DNA of 64,000 nucleotides from Candidatus Anammoxibacter sp. (GTDB taxonomy: Bacteria > Planctomycetota > Brocadiia > Brocadiales > Anammoxibacteraceae), in contig JAIQZO010000043.1 of assembly GCA_021777055.1 (NCBI GenBank), forward strand, positions 1-64,000. Direction: 5' to 3'. The position numbers and the translations under genes are program-made. The notes under the pieces were generated by a model. That model worked only from the letters and a program-made list of their open reading frames with translations. It was not told the origin of the DNA and searched no databases. Shown here one piece after another: positions 46,034 through 54,518 of this stretch. How positions within the stretch are numbered: the first letter of the stretch is position 1; the number at the start of each line of letters is the position of its first letter.

Positions 46034-46930
46034 TTAACATAAAAGATATTTATCCAGGTATGGCTGGTATGCTTTATAATCTTTCAGCATTGTTCCTTTT
46101 TCAACAAAGGCCTCTAACATCGGGGCAGGAGGAACGCGATCAGTTTTTGAACGCTTTGTTAATATTGAGAGACAAACAGTAATAAGATCAAAACATTTAA
46201 ACAACAGCCCCGCGCTGTATAATCTAAACAATCTATTTCCTATACTTCCTGGAAATATTTTACATATTTTCAGCACAATATCTGATAACATCCTGTATGA
46301 GTAAAGCATATCATTAGTTAACGAAATATTTGCAGCTTTATGATAATCCCAATCAAAATGTTCCAGATCCAGAAAGGTTTCAATCTGTTGAATAAATTTT
46401 AAGGGGTCCTCACGTAACATCTCAAAAGGAATAACCAGCATATTATGTTTCTGAAAATTCTCCTCATAAAGCCTGATAATGTAATTGTAGTCTAAATACT
46501 CTTCAAACATTGCCCCAAAGACATTTAAATAGTCATCAAAATAATAGTGTCCACCATATTTTATATATTCTGAATAAAAAGATTTTAAAGTCTCTTCATA
46601 ACCCCTTGTGACAACAAGTAATTTGCTGTCTGGAAGAATCTGTTTTAACAAGAGGCAAATCTTTTTCTGATACTGTTTAATATCAAAAAGCATGGGATTT
46701 ATACCTACGCCATCCAGTTTAAACCAGACACTAAGCATTTCGCTACTTATGGCAAAGTATTTAAGATATGAGGGCTCATTTTTACAAGTAAATTCACACA
46801 TTTCTTTTATGTTGTCAAAACCAGCAAGCGCATTATGTTTAAACCCTATATTAGGATGAGCAGAAAACCAGTTTTGTAGAAAAGTTGACCCGGCCTTTGG
46901 ATAACCAATATGTATTAATGTTTTACTCAT
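46034..46930 (-). CDS. PAPS-dependent sulfotransferase
   Basis: 298 residues. The 5'-phosphosulfate loop GYPKAGSTFLQ (9-19) follows the first beta strand. A later segment LLVVTRGYEETLKSFYSEY matches the 3'-phosphate-binding arginine/serine region, although the usual RNP is TRG here. Family enzymes move a sulfo group from PAPS onto hydroxyls or amines of sugars, lipids or small molecules. Located in the minus-strand cluster, so sulfation of its product is likely but unproven. No export signal, so it acts in the cytoplasm. Confidence 0.85.
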   Translation of the reverse strand: MSKTLIHIGYPKAGSTFLQNWFSAHPNIGFKHNALAGFDNIKEMCEFTCKNEPSYLKYFAISSEMLSVWFKLDGVGINPMLFDIKQYQKKICLLLKQILPDSKLLVVTRGYEETLKSFYSEYIKYGGHYYFDDYLNVFGAMFEEYLDYNYIIRLYEENFQKHNMLVIPFEMLREDPLKFIQQIETFLDLEHFDWDYHKAANISLTNDMLYSYRMLSDIVLKICKIFPGSIGNRLFRLYSAGLLFKCFDLITVCLSILTKRSKTDRVPPAPMLEAFVEKGTMLKDYKAYQPYLDKYLLC

Positions 46931-47002
46931 AGGGGAGTGCGAATCACATGATGTTTGTGTTGTAACATCTCTTAGATATCAATAAGTTACAAGGTACACG
47001 CT

Positions 47003-47145
47003 GGTTCAAGTCTCCGACTTGAACCAATCTGACCTTAACAATACTCTGTATTGTGTAAATATAAATAACTTATTTTAATACTACCAATTATTGGACAACA
47101 GAGTTGCATTAACGTAAGTATGGTTCAAGTCATGAGACTTGAACC
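47003..47145. repeat. Two GGTTCAAGTC/GACTTGAACC hairpins
   Basis: Perfect 10-base arms at 47003-47025 (loop of three) and at 47122-47145 (loop of four). The first, with the following ATACTCTGTAT palindrome, matches the hairpin after purB. They lie between the sulfotransferase and the unrecognised gene at 47167. Confidence 0.8.
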
Positions 47146-47166
47146 AACGAGATTTACACATACATA

Positions 47167-48150
47167 TTAATTTGACAAATTATAAAGATAAGCTTTTGCC
47201 TCAAATCTCTTTCCTGGAAGAAATACAACTTTTACGTAATTAATAGTCTCGTAACTCCCCCCTGTTTTAACAAATTGCAATATAGCATCTCTTTTATCTG
47301 GAGTACAAAGAGTGCTGTCAACTAGATAATTAAAGAAAAGCTCCCATTTTTCTTTGAATCTATAACCCTCATTGATAAAAAACTCAATACCTACCCTGGT
47401 AGAGATTGATTCTTCACCTATATCAACGCTTAACTTAAATTTATCATAAAAACAAGAACAAGATTTACAAAAACGAATTATGCTTTCGGTAAAATCGTCA
47501 TTCAGCCCCAATTTGTTCATATATTGTAAAGTGTCTTCAAGTTGAATATCTCTTATTATCAATTTTATCTGAAGCGGGACTCTTGGGTACATAATGCCAA
47601 CATCTCCTATATGAGCCCCTTCCGGCAAGTCTGAAAAAGCTTTGTTCAACCTATTTTCTATGCCAACGGATAATTGATCATGCAAGAGATATCGTAGTGC
47701 TTCGGTTGTCACGTCTAAAGAGTGTTTTGCTCTCATCTTATCCGGCAACTCTTCAATATCCTCGTTTCTTCCTCCGGACGTGTTAAAAAACAAACTCGGA
47801 ATAGCTTTATGTGGTGGTGTTTCGTCATTATCAAACTCCATCCAAACATAATTTATCCAATATTTCCATATTTTAGATTCGCCCGTTCTCCATTGCTTAA
47901 AAAAAGTATCAATCTTTCTCCATGCGTCTTGGCCAGGCACATCATCCGCCACATCATCCTGATTTAATACAAAAGGATCTTGCCTGTTTATCACATTCAG
48001 GAAAAGCAACGACACATCAGTTCTTTTGGTTTGCGGACCTAAATAACATTCATACAACGGTTCATATGAGGTTTTAAACCGTTCTGAAAGAAGTTTCTGG
48101 TAAATTAAATCTTCAACGGAGATTATGTCTGTTTTTAGGGATTTATCCAT
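47167..48150 (-). CDS. Unrecognised cluster protein, 327 residues
   Basis: I do not recognise this family. It is soluble, without signal peptide or membrane segments. Features: a WINYVWMEFDNDE segment near 95-107, a PSLFFNTSGG segment, two repeated alpha-beta units with strands (LQIKLIIRDIQ and LSVDIGEESISTRVGIEFF), and a late VKVVFLPGKRFEAKAYL strand. A CKSCSCF cluster at about 229-235 has three cysteines and might bind metal. The alternating helix-strand layout suggests an alpha/beta barrel-like fold. Same strand and region as the radical SAM genes, with hairpin repeats on one side and a 380-base gap on the other, so it may be a separate transcript. Confidence 0.7.
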   Translation of the reverse strand: MDKSLKTDIISVEDLIYQKLLSERFKTSYEPLYECYLGPQTKRTDVSLLFLNVINRQDPFVLNQDDVADDVPGQDAWRKIDTFFKQWRTGESKIWKYWINYVWMEFDNDETPPHKAIPSLFFNTSGGRNEDIEELPDKMRAKHSLDVTTEALRYLLHDQLSVGIENRLNKAFSDLPEGAHIGDVGIMYPRVPLQIKLIIRDIQLEDTLQYMNKLGLNDDFTESIIRFCKSCSCFYDKFKLSVDIGEESISTRVGIEFFINEGYRFKEKWELFFNYLVDSTLCTPDKRDAILQFVKTGGSYETINYVKVVFLPGKRFEAKAYLYNLSN

Positions 48151-48531
48151 TTAAGAAATAATAATGTGAAATTGATTTAACTATTTAAGGCAATGTTACA
48201 TGTCACCAATGAAATAATATGTACACTGTACAAGCGTTCAGAGTTCAAGGTTCAGAGTTTAACAAATGTTTTTTTTGTTATTTTTATGGATGTAATTCTC
48301 ATTTTACGCAAAAAAATAGACATGCATATTAAAAATGTTCAAGGTATATGACAGTTCAGTAATAAATAACATTCAAACTTAAAGCCTGAAAGGTATAAGT
48401 TTGACAAACATCTTTATTGTTAATTGTATTGACTCCACGCTTAGGTTGAATTTTACAAACCAAACTGAATTGATAATAAATTAACAATAAAAAACAGTAA
48501 TATATGTTACAGTTGCTTTTGTTCCATACAC
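48151..48531. other. Intergenic region, about 380 bases
   Basis: AT-rich. A low-complexity GTTCAGAGTTCAAGGTTCAG block is near 48236-48262. No gene or clear hairpin. Confidence 0.5.
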
Positions 48532-49668
48532 CTATGTTTTCTCTGTTGTTTCGGTTTTTAACAGTCGATCAAACCACCTTTGTATCAATTCATTTTCATT
48601 GCGATGCTGTGAACATGAAACACACATGTCAAACTTTGCAGGAAAACAGTTGTCTCTAAATTGTGTGAATTTTTCAGAATTCCAGACATCACCAAATGAA
48701 TCAACAGATACGTTTCCCATAGTATACTCCTCTGGGCTTGAATAACAACAGGGCAAAACGTCGCCGTTAACATTTATCACACAATGATAGTGAGAAACTG
48801 CACAGTTAACAAAATTAGAGTTAAAAAGTTTCTTCTCAATTTTTATTGAACCGTCAGTCAAAATTTGCGCGGGAATCATTGCGTTTATCTTATGCTTCTT
48901 AGCCATGTTCATCACTTTTGGAAATATATCCTGAGCAAGCTCAACTTCATCATTATCATCAAGTTTTAACTCTGGCATACCTGTGGCCCAATCGTCCCAT
49001 GAGTTATCAATGCTTAACGGAGAAAAATTTATCTCCCCCGCACCTGAATCAGCAGCAACTTTAACAATTTCAGGCAGATGTCTGAAATTATTCTTCATAA
49101 TCACTGTATTGATAATCATATAAAATCCTCTTTTATCAGGTCGTTTTCCCCTTAAATACGATAACCCGTTTACAGCAGTTTCAAACAATCCAGGTAATTT
49201 TCTGATTTTATCATGTAAATAAGGTTCAGCCGCGTCCAATGAAACCATAAGACCGTTTAGCCCGCTTTCTAGAAGCATATCACAATACGAAGGAGTCAAC
49301 TTGCTTCCGTTTGTGTTTATGTGACTCTCAATTCCAAAACTATTCACATGCTTTAATATATCAGGCAACTCTTTAACCAGGCTAACTTCCCCTCCGGAAA
49401 AAAGTATTGTCTCACACTCTAATTGCGCGATTTCATAAATCACATTTAATAGCCTGTCAGCAGGCAACCTTTTATTGTATTCTTGCCCTGTCTTATCAAG
49501 AAAATTATCCAGTCCGCACATAACGCATGACGCGTTGCAAGACCACGTAAGCCTGATCTCCACCTCCCTGGGTCGCCAACCTTTTCTGGAACGCAGCGCA
49601 TCCGAAAACGAAACTGCATCTTTTGACAACAATCTTCTTAACCTTGATAAATAAAGGGTCCTGCTCAT
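48532..49668 (-). CDS. Radical SAM/SPASM protein (tandem set, fourth)
   Basis: 378 residues from the ATG at 49668, which overlaps the stop codon of the preceding gene (ATGA) and has GGA upstream. Core ligands C44-NAS-C48-VM-C51, then LFSGGEVSL as the GGE motif. The C-terminal SPASM region has cysteines in NCAVSHYHCVINVNGDVLPCC and CVSC. The family makes one-electron modifications of peptides, sugars or small molecules. The long N-terminal extension and the CxxxCxxC start differ from the three paralogues before it, so it is a distinct member. Last of four adjacent radical SAM genes. Confidence 0.88.
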   Translation of the reverse strand: MSRTLYLSRLRRLLSKDAVSFSDALRSRKGWRPREVEIRLTWSCNASCVMCGLDNFLDKTGQEYNKRLPADRLLNVIYEIAQLECETILFSGGEVSLVKELPDILKHVNSFGIESHINTNGSKLTPSYCDMLLESGLNGLMVSLDAAEPYLHDKIRKLPGLFETAVNGLSYLRGKRPDKRGFYMIINTVIMKNNFRHLPEIVKVAADSGAGEINFSPLSIDNSWDDWATGMPELKLDDNDEVELAQDIFPKVMNMAKKHKINAMIPAQILTDGSIKIEKKLFNSNFVNCAVSHYHCVINVNGDVLPCCYSSPEEYTMGNVSVDSFGDVWNSEKFTQFRDNCFPAKFDMCVSCSQHRNENELIQRWFDRLLKTETTEKT

Positions 49669-50717
49669 ACTTTTTCCTTCGCCGTCAAACGTGCAAAACG
49701 CCTGCGATCCCACTCAATATAACAGTTGCTTGTACATGTGCGGCAACTTTCCTGTAATATGTTTTTATACGATTCATCGCTAGCTCTATTAAGTATTTCA
49801 TCGAGATCATCATGAAATACATTTCCAAGCAAATGCTTAGAAGAGTTCCAGCAAGGGTAGACATCCCCACCTGGCTCTAAAAATAGACCGCTTTTACCCA
49901 ATGGGCAGGGATTCGTCCTAAAACCACCCTTAAGCAGTTTTATTAATGTGGAAAAATATCTTCTGGAAACAGTTGATCGTCCTTTAATATTGTTGTTAAA
50001 ATCATTTAACAAATGAAGCAACTCATCTTTTTGATCACTATCTATTAAATACCCGTCTGTTTTACCTCTGTTTTGCATATAAATATCAGTTTCCTGTGGG
50101 AAAGTAAACGCGGTCTCAACACCCATGCCTTTAGCGAAATCATACATTTCTAACATATAAGACATATTCTGCCGGACTATTGTAAAATTAAACGAAACAA
50201 CGCTTCTTTTCAGCTGTCTGCTCATTTTTATGCTCTCTTCAGCAGTTTCTATCACATTTTTCCATGCCCCTTTTACACCCCTTATCTTATCATGTATCTC
50301 TTCCGGTCCATCAAGTGATATATTTATATCCAAATGGATGTTTTTACCATTCTCTTCAGCAGCTTTTAATATCCGGACAACCATTTTAATAGCAGCCGTC
50401 ACCCTTTTAACATCTAAACCATTTGTCTGCAATGAAATAGTGTCAAGTCTACGCAAATTGTTAACCATTAATTCCACTATATTCAGGAAATCTTCATGCA
50501 GACTTGGTTCTCCGCCAGTGATATTTACCACCTCGGTATTTTCAGAAAACCACTGATTAGAGAAGATGGTTTCAAGATCAGATAGTTTCCATTTGACAAT
50601 ATTCTCCCTTTGCCAAATGTTGCACATTACACACATGCAATTACAATGAAAGAGTAATGGCAGAATAACTATTCTTGGCAAACGGATATTGTTGCTCAGT
50701 TTAAGCTTTGGCAGCAT
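49665..50717 (-). CDS. Radical SAM/SPASM protein (tandem set, third)
   Basis: 350 residues from the ATG at 50717, seventeen bases inside the end of the preceding gene. An upstream extension is in frame but lies entirely within that gene, so I reject it. Ligands C25-NCM-C29-VM-C32 with a following W; TGGEPSLHEDF; ISLDGPEEIHDKIRG; and a SPASM-like C-terminus NPCPLGKSG, DVYPCW and CRTCTSNCYI. It is clearly paralogous to the next two genes upstream (same length, same blocks). Translational coupling by overlap is likely with both neighbours. Confidence 0.87.
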   Translation of the reverse strand: MLPKLKLSNNIRLPRIVILPLLFHCNCMCVMCNIWQRENIVKWKLSDLETIFSNQWFSENTEVVNITGGEPSLHEDFLNIVELMVNNLRRLDTISLQTNGLDVKRVTAAIKMVVRILKAAEENGKNIHLDINISLDGPEEIHDKIRGVKGAWKNVIETAEESIKMSRQLKRSVVSFNFTIVRQNMSYMLEMYDFAKGMGVETAFTFPQETDIYMQNRGKTDGYLIDSDQKDELLHLLNDFNNNIKGRSTVSRRYFSTLIKLLKGGFRTNPCPLGKSGLFLEPGGDVYPCWNSSKHLLGNVFHDDLDEILNRASDESYKNILQESCRTCTSNCYIEWDRRRFARLTAKEKV

Positions 50718-51708
50718 GGATAAAACAATTGCTTTCACAATCAACACAAAATTTCCGCAAACGCGTAGGTAAACTATTATGAAAATCGTCGTTAAACCAA
50801 ATCTTCTTAAACGGCATCTCAAACAAATTACCCATAAACAATTCGTTGCTTACTCCACATGGATAAACGTTGCCAAAAGGATCTATTAAGCAACCGTCTC
50901 CATCCGCAAAAGGACAAACCAATTGACGTGGCTCATTATTTAGCATGCCTATCACGTGTTTATAATAATTATACTCTAACGAGCTCTCTCCGTTAACGCG
51001 AGAAATCATCTTCATTTTTGAAAAGAACTTTATAAGCTTATGAGTTTGTTTGGGCAAAATCTCAAAATCCACTTCAGAGTTTGCACTATTAATACATGTT
51101 GTAGTGCGCATAACTAAAGAAAAATTTATTGGAACCTCTATGGATTTTGCAAATTTAAATGTTTCAAGAACATGATCAGCATTTAAAGCATTAACAACTG
51201 AATTTAAGGACAACTCCACAGTTTTCTCGTTTTCTGTAATCTCTTTTAACCCTTTTATAGTCCTTGACGTCTTCTTAAAAAACCCAGTAATCCCCCTTAC
51301 CTGGTCATGAATCTCACCAACTCCGTCCAATGAAACATAAACACTTAACTTTATACCTCTCTCTTTAGTGATCAAAATAAGACTTTTAACAATCCCCAAC
51401 ACATTATCTGTTAACAACCCGTTTGTGTTAAACGAAATTTCCTTTAGGATTCTGCTTTTACCTATAATAAAACTAACCATATCAGGCAAGTCTGGCAACA
51501 TGGTTGGCTCACCGCCAGTGACACCTAGGTATTCCAGATCATTAACTAGCGAGCCATCGTCAAAAACCTTTGAAAGAAACTCCATTGATATGCTCCTTGT
51601 CTCCTGCTTCCAAATAGAGCACATAATACATTTTGCGTTGCACCTGGTAGTTAGTGGCAAAAGCAAAACTCTAGGTCCACTTTTTATTTGTTTATGTTTA
51701 GGTTCCAT
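50701..51708 (-). CDS. Radical SAM/SPASM protein (tandem set, second)
   Basis: 335 residues. Ligands C23-NAK-C27-IM-C30 and the following SIW; VTGGEPTMLPDL; VYVSLDGVGEIHDQVRGI; and C-terminal cysteines in VCPFADGDGC, NVYPCGVSNE and FCVDCESNCFI. The complete SPASM-type ligand set suggests an auxiliary iron-sulfur cluster. It begins two bases after the stop of the preceding gene, hence the same transcript. Together with its two paralogues it suggests either three successive similar modifications or three related substrates. Confidence 0.88.
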   Translation of the reverse strand: MEPKHKQIKSGPRVLLLPLTTRCNAKCIMCSIWKQETRSISMEFLSKVFDDGSLVNDLEYLGVTGGEPTMLPDLPDMVSFIIGKSRILKEISFNTNGLLTDNVLGIVKSLILITKERGIKLSVYVSLDGVGEIHDQVRGITGFFKKTSRTIKGLKEITENEKTVELSLNSVVNALNADHVLETFKFAKSIEVPINFSLVMRTTTCINSANSEVDFEILPKQTHKLIKFFSKMKMISRVNGESSLEYNYYKHVIGMLNNEPRQLVCPFADGDGCLIDPFGNVYPCGVSNELFMGNLFEMPFKKIWFNDDFHNSLPTRLRKFCVDCESNCFIHAAKA

Positions 51709-51710
51709 AT

Positions 51711-52727
51711 TTATGATCTATTTCTTCTATCTTTTAAAACCCTCAACCATGTACCTTTACCCAATCCATAGTAACTATTGCTAAGGCACGTTGGACAGCT
51801 CTTGCGTTTTAATTCCTCGCGTATTTCATCTGACTCTTTATTAAAGCACAACTCCTTAAATAAATTCTTTCTAATAGAACCATAAACCAATGTCCGCACT
51901 GTACCACATGGATAAACTAAACCGTCAACATCCAAAAAGAGGCCTCGCCCCTGATAAACACAACTGGAGCTTCGTTTTTGTCCCGATAACATAGAAGCAA
52001 GCATTCTTAAATAATGTTTCTCTGTAAACGAAATGTTGTCAAATGCCAACCATTCGTTTATGCATTGAATTAACGATGGAAAATCATTTTCCGTAAATTG
52101 AAACCTATCTTTATATTTATTGTTTCTTAGATACAGATCATTGACACATGCGTACGTTAACGATACGTTGAGACCTAAACCGTCCACCAATTTTATAACA
52201 TCCTTTACTCCGATAAAATTCAAAGCTGAAAACGTGCAATTAATATTAACCGATGCGTTTGAGTAAACACTACACGCTTTTTGAAATTTTTTTATCGTTT
52301 CTATAACTGCCCTAAAGACTCCATCTATCCCTCTAACATTGTCGTGCATCTTGCCAACCCCGTCTAGTGAGATGGAGACATTTAACTTAGTTCCAGCTTT
52401 TAACCTCTTATAAAATTCAACAAACAGCAGGTCAAATCCATCGGCGCAGATCCCACTGGTATTAATGTTAATCTCAGATACGTTTTTTAGATTATTTGAA
52501 ATAATGTCAGCTATTTTCAATAATCCCGGATGCAAAAACGGCTCCCCGCCTGTTATGTTTAAGTGCGTTAAAGAACTAGCCAAATGTTCGTCAGAGAAAA
52601 TTTTCTCGATGTTTCGAACATCTACATCAGGCTTCAAATGGCTTCGCCAAACGCCACACATAACACACCTGCCGTTACATCTATACGTAATCGGCATAAC
52701 CATAACTAAAGGGTCACCAGGTTTCAT
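51711..52727 (-). CDS. Radical SAM/SPASM-like protein with altered C-terminal cysteine (tandem set, first)
   Basis: 338 residues. Ligands C17-NGR-C21-VM-C24 then GVW; ITGGEPFLHPGL; VSISLDGVGKMHDNVRGI, all as in its paralogues. The C-terminal region keeps SCVYQGRG, LVYPCGTVR and CPTC, but the segment CPTCLSNSYYG has Ser where both paralogues have Cys (CxxCxSNC). The codon is AGT at 51774-51776. One ligand of the auxiliary cluster is therefore missing. The product may hold an incomplete cluster, use another ligand, or have changed function. First of four contiguous radical SAM genes; a MITE-like element lies between it and the FkbH-like gene. Confidence 0.87.
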   Translation of the reverse strand: MKPGDPLVMVMPITYRCNGRCVMCGVWRSHLKPDVDVRNIEKIFSDEHLASSLTHLNITGGEPFLHPGLLKIADIISNNLKNVSEININTSGICADGFDLLFVEFYKRLKAGTKLNVSISLDGVGKMHDNVRGIDGVFRAVIETIKKFQKACSVYSNASVNINCTFSALNFIGVKDVIKLVDGLGLNVSLTYACVNDLYLRNNKYKDRFQFTENDFPSLIQCINEWLAFDNISFTEKHYLRMLASMLSGQKRSSSCVYQGRGLFLDVDGLVYPCGTVRTLVYGSIRKNLFKELCFNKESDEIREELKRKSCPTCLSNSYYGLGKGTWLRVLKDRRNRS

Positions 52728-52871
52728 AAAATTTATTAGTTAAATGATTATTAGCAAACGTTTTGCAGCACATGATAGTGGTTTAAACATGATTAAAATA
52801 TTAAAAGACGCCAATGGCCAGATTAAAAGATCTCTGGGCAAGAAAGAAAATTGCCATTTCATTGTTTTCTT

Positions 52872-53052
52872 AAGGAACGTGCATGTAATAAGTTATGCAT
52901 ATAACGCACATATTTATATTAGATTTGTTCAAACAGATTGAACCAAACCGGAAGCGCGGCCTTAGCCGCGTTGAGGATTTGGCGATTGAAGTTTGGACAA
53001 AGATAATGTGAAGATACGTGTTAGATGTATAATTTATTTCATGCACGTTCCT
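52872..53052. mobile_element. MITE-like palindromic element, copy 2 (181 bp)
   Basis: Same length and ends as copy 1 at 12713-12893: left AAGGAACGTGCATGTAATAA, right end the inverted equivalent, and core hairpin CGCGGC-CTTA-GCCGCG. Its right edge coincides with the stop codon of the FkbH-like gene, which reads TAG where the element begins TTAGGAACG on the minus strand. The interior is non-coding. Confidence 0.75.
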
Positions 53053-54118
53053 AACTCCATTCGCATTCAGCGTCTATCCATACTGGAAACTCTTTTATTT
53101 CTCCCGGCAAGCTCAGGTTGTATTCAATCCTTTTGCTGTTTTTTAGTCGAAAGGATTTGAATCCATAAATTCCCATATGAAAGGCTGCAAGCCGGTTAAC
53201 TCCTGTGGGTGTGTAAAGCGTTTTTAATTCTGAAAACCCTAACTTATCAGCAAACTTCCCTATATAAGTAAAAAACGCTGTAGGCACTCCTTTTTTACCT
53301 ACTCTGCATGATATCCATAAACCGTTGACATCCGCCTTTCCGTTAGAAGTATCAATAATAGCAGCTGCAACAGTTCCGTAATCTCCGTATTTATCGGTTA
53401 ATGACGCAACCAATGAGTACCGGTCTACAGATTTACCCCAGGAAACAATTTCATCACAGGAATATCTTAAACCGTTTATATTCATCTGATTTGTCCTACT
53501 TGCCAATTCACTAATACGCGAACAGTCGTTGTTACGTGCAAGTCTACCTGTAAACTTTATTTGGCAAGACTTAAAAAACTCGTCTATATTAGAATACTTA
53601 GTTATGTCTTCGTTTCGTTTAATCTCATCCTGAAGCATTTGACGCCTCGTCACACTCTCATCTGATTGGTAATCGGGCATAAATTCTGGCATTTCAAGCA
53701 AATCTCCGCACAAATCAGCCGACAACACAGCAACTTCAGGCAACATGGACCTGATCATTTCAAGTTCCATAGGATCATCATCAATAAAAGCAATATCGTT
53801 TAAAGCAAAGTTCAGTGAATTTGATATCTTCTTGATTGAATCAACTTTGTTTCCCATATTTATTTGTGGCGCTACAAAATATGAGGATATACCAAATTGA
53901 TCCAAAAAGTACCATGCATGATCATGATCATTTGTGCTTGCTATGCAGTGTATAATACCCCTCTTATCAAGGCCTTTTAAGATTTCCGTCACACCTGGCT
54001 GTAATTTTGGTATGTCTCCGTCAAGGAGTCGCCCTTGCCACAAAGTTTCGTCAAGATCCCAAACAATACATTTTATCTTCCGGGCACCAATAATACTAAT
54101 CATCTCCGGATACCCCAT
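53051..54118 (-). CDS. FkbH-like HAD-family protein (probable glyceryl-carrier synthase type)
   Basis: 355 residues from the ATG at 54118, overlapping the carrier-protein gene by 23 bases; an alternative ATG five codons on would overlap by 8. The HAD motif WDLDETLWQG holds Asp21 and Asp23. Motif IAFIDDDPMELEMI marks the acidic loop. The C-terminal half is the FkbH-specific acyltransferase-like domain (YSLVASLTDKYGDYG, then GLWISCRVGKKGVP). FkbH-type enzymes load a C3 unit from 1,3-bisphosphoglycerate onto a carrier protein. Overlap with a carrier-protein gene supports that. The stop codon falls on the end of a MITE-like element, so the C-terminus could be slightly changed. Confidence 0.88.
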   Translation of the reverse strand: MGYPEMISIIGARKIKCIVWDLDETLWQGRLLDGDIPKLQPGVTEILKGLDKRGIIHCIASTNDHDHAWYFLDQFGISSYFVAPQINMGNKVDSIKKISNSLNFALNDIAFIDDDPMELEMIRSMLPEVAVLSADLCGDLLEMPEFMPDYQSDESVTRRQMLQDEIKRNEDITKYSNIDEFFKSCQIKFTGRLARNNDCSRISELASRTNQMNINGLRYSCDEIVSWGKSVDRYSLVASLTDKYGDYGTVAAAIIDTSNGKADVNGLWISCRVGKKGVPTAFFTYIGKFADKLGFSELKTLYTPTGVNRLAAFHMGIYGFKSFRLKNSKRIEYNLSLPGEIKEFPVWIDAECEWS

Positions 54119-54380
54119 TTTTATACACGTAATTTGAGAGTTCAGCAACTGATGAGAAGAGGTCTTCGTTAAGGTCTTCGTCAGGTATTTCAAAATCGAA
54201 TTCTGATTCGATTCCGGTAAGCGCATCAAGAATGTTTAATGAATCAATAATTACGCCCCCATGTCCGAACACCTGCATATCCTTATTTATGTTATCTACT
54301 TTAATTTTGGTATCCCCTGCATTTGCGGCAAGAATTGCTTTAATCTTATCCAATGTTTCGTCAAATGAGAATTTAGGCAT
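54096..54380 (-). CDS. Acyl/peptidyl carrier protein
   Basis: 94 residues. The phosphopantetheine site is Ser47 in IDSLNILDAL, the classic D-S-L motif. The flanking helices and the DEDLNEDLFSSVAELSNYV stretch match helix III of carrier proteins. A strong site AAAAGGAGATTG precedes the ATG. It is not part of a fatty-acid synthesis locus: neither ketosynthase nor other fab genes are near. Overlap with the FkbH-like gene indicates that the two work together. The substrate tethered here is probably a three-carbon glycerate-type unit or a product derived from it. Confidence 0.9.
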   Translation of the reverse strand: MPKFSFDETLDKIKAILAANAGDTKIKVDNINKDMQVFGHGGVIIDSLNILDALTGIESEFDFEIPDEDLNEDLFSSVAELSNYVYKNGVSGDD

Positions 54381-54518
54381 TTACAATCTCCTTTTAGAAT
54401 TGACACTATTAAGTTTTTCAATTCAAAATACTAAATGATTTTTCATTTTCTTACACTCAATATTCTGTGACTATCATCTTCAAGCAAACAACAACATTTT
54501 ATTCATAGGTCAAAGCAA

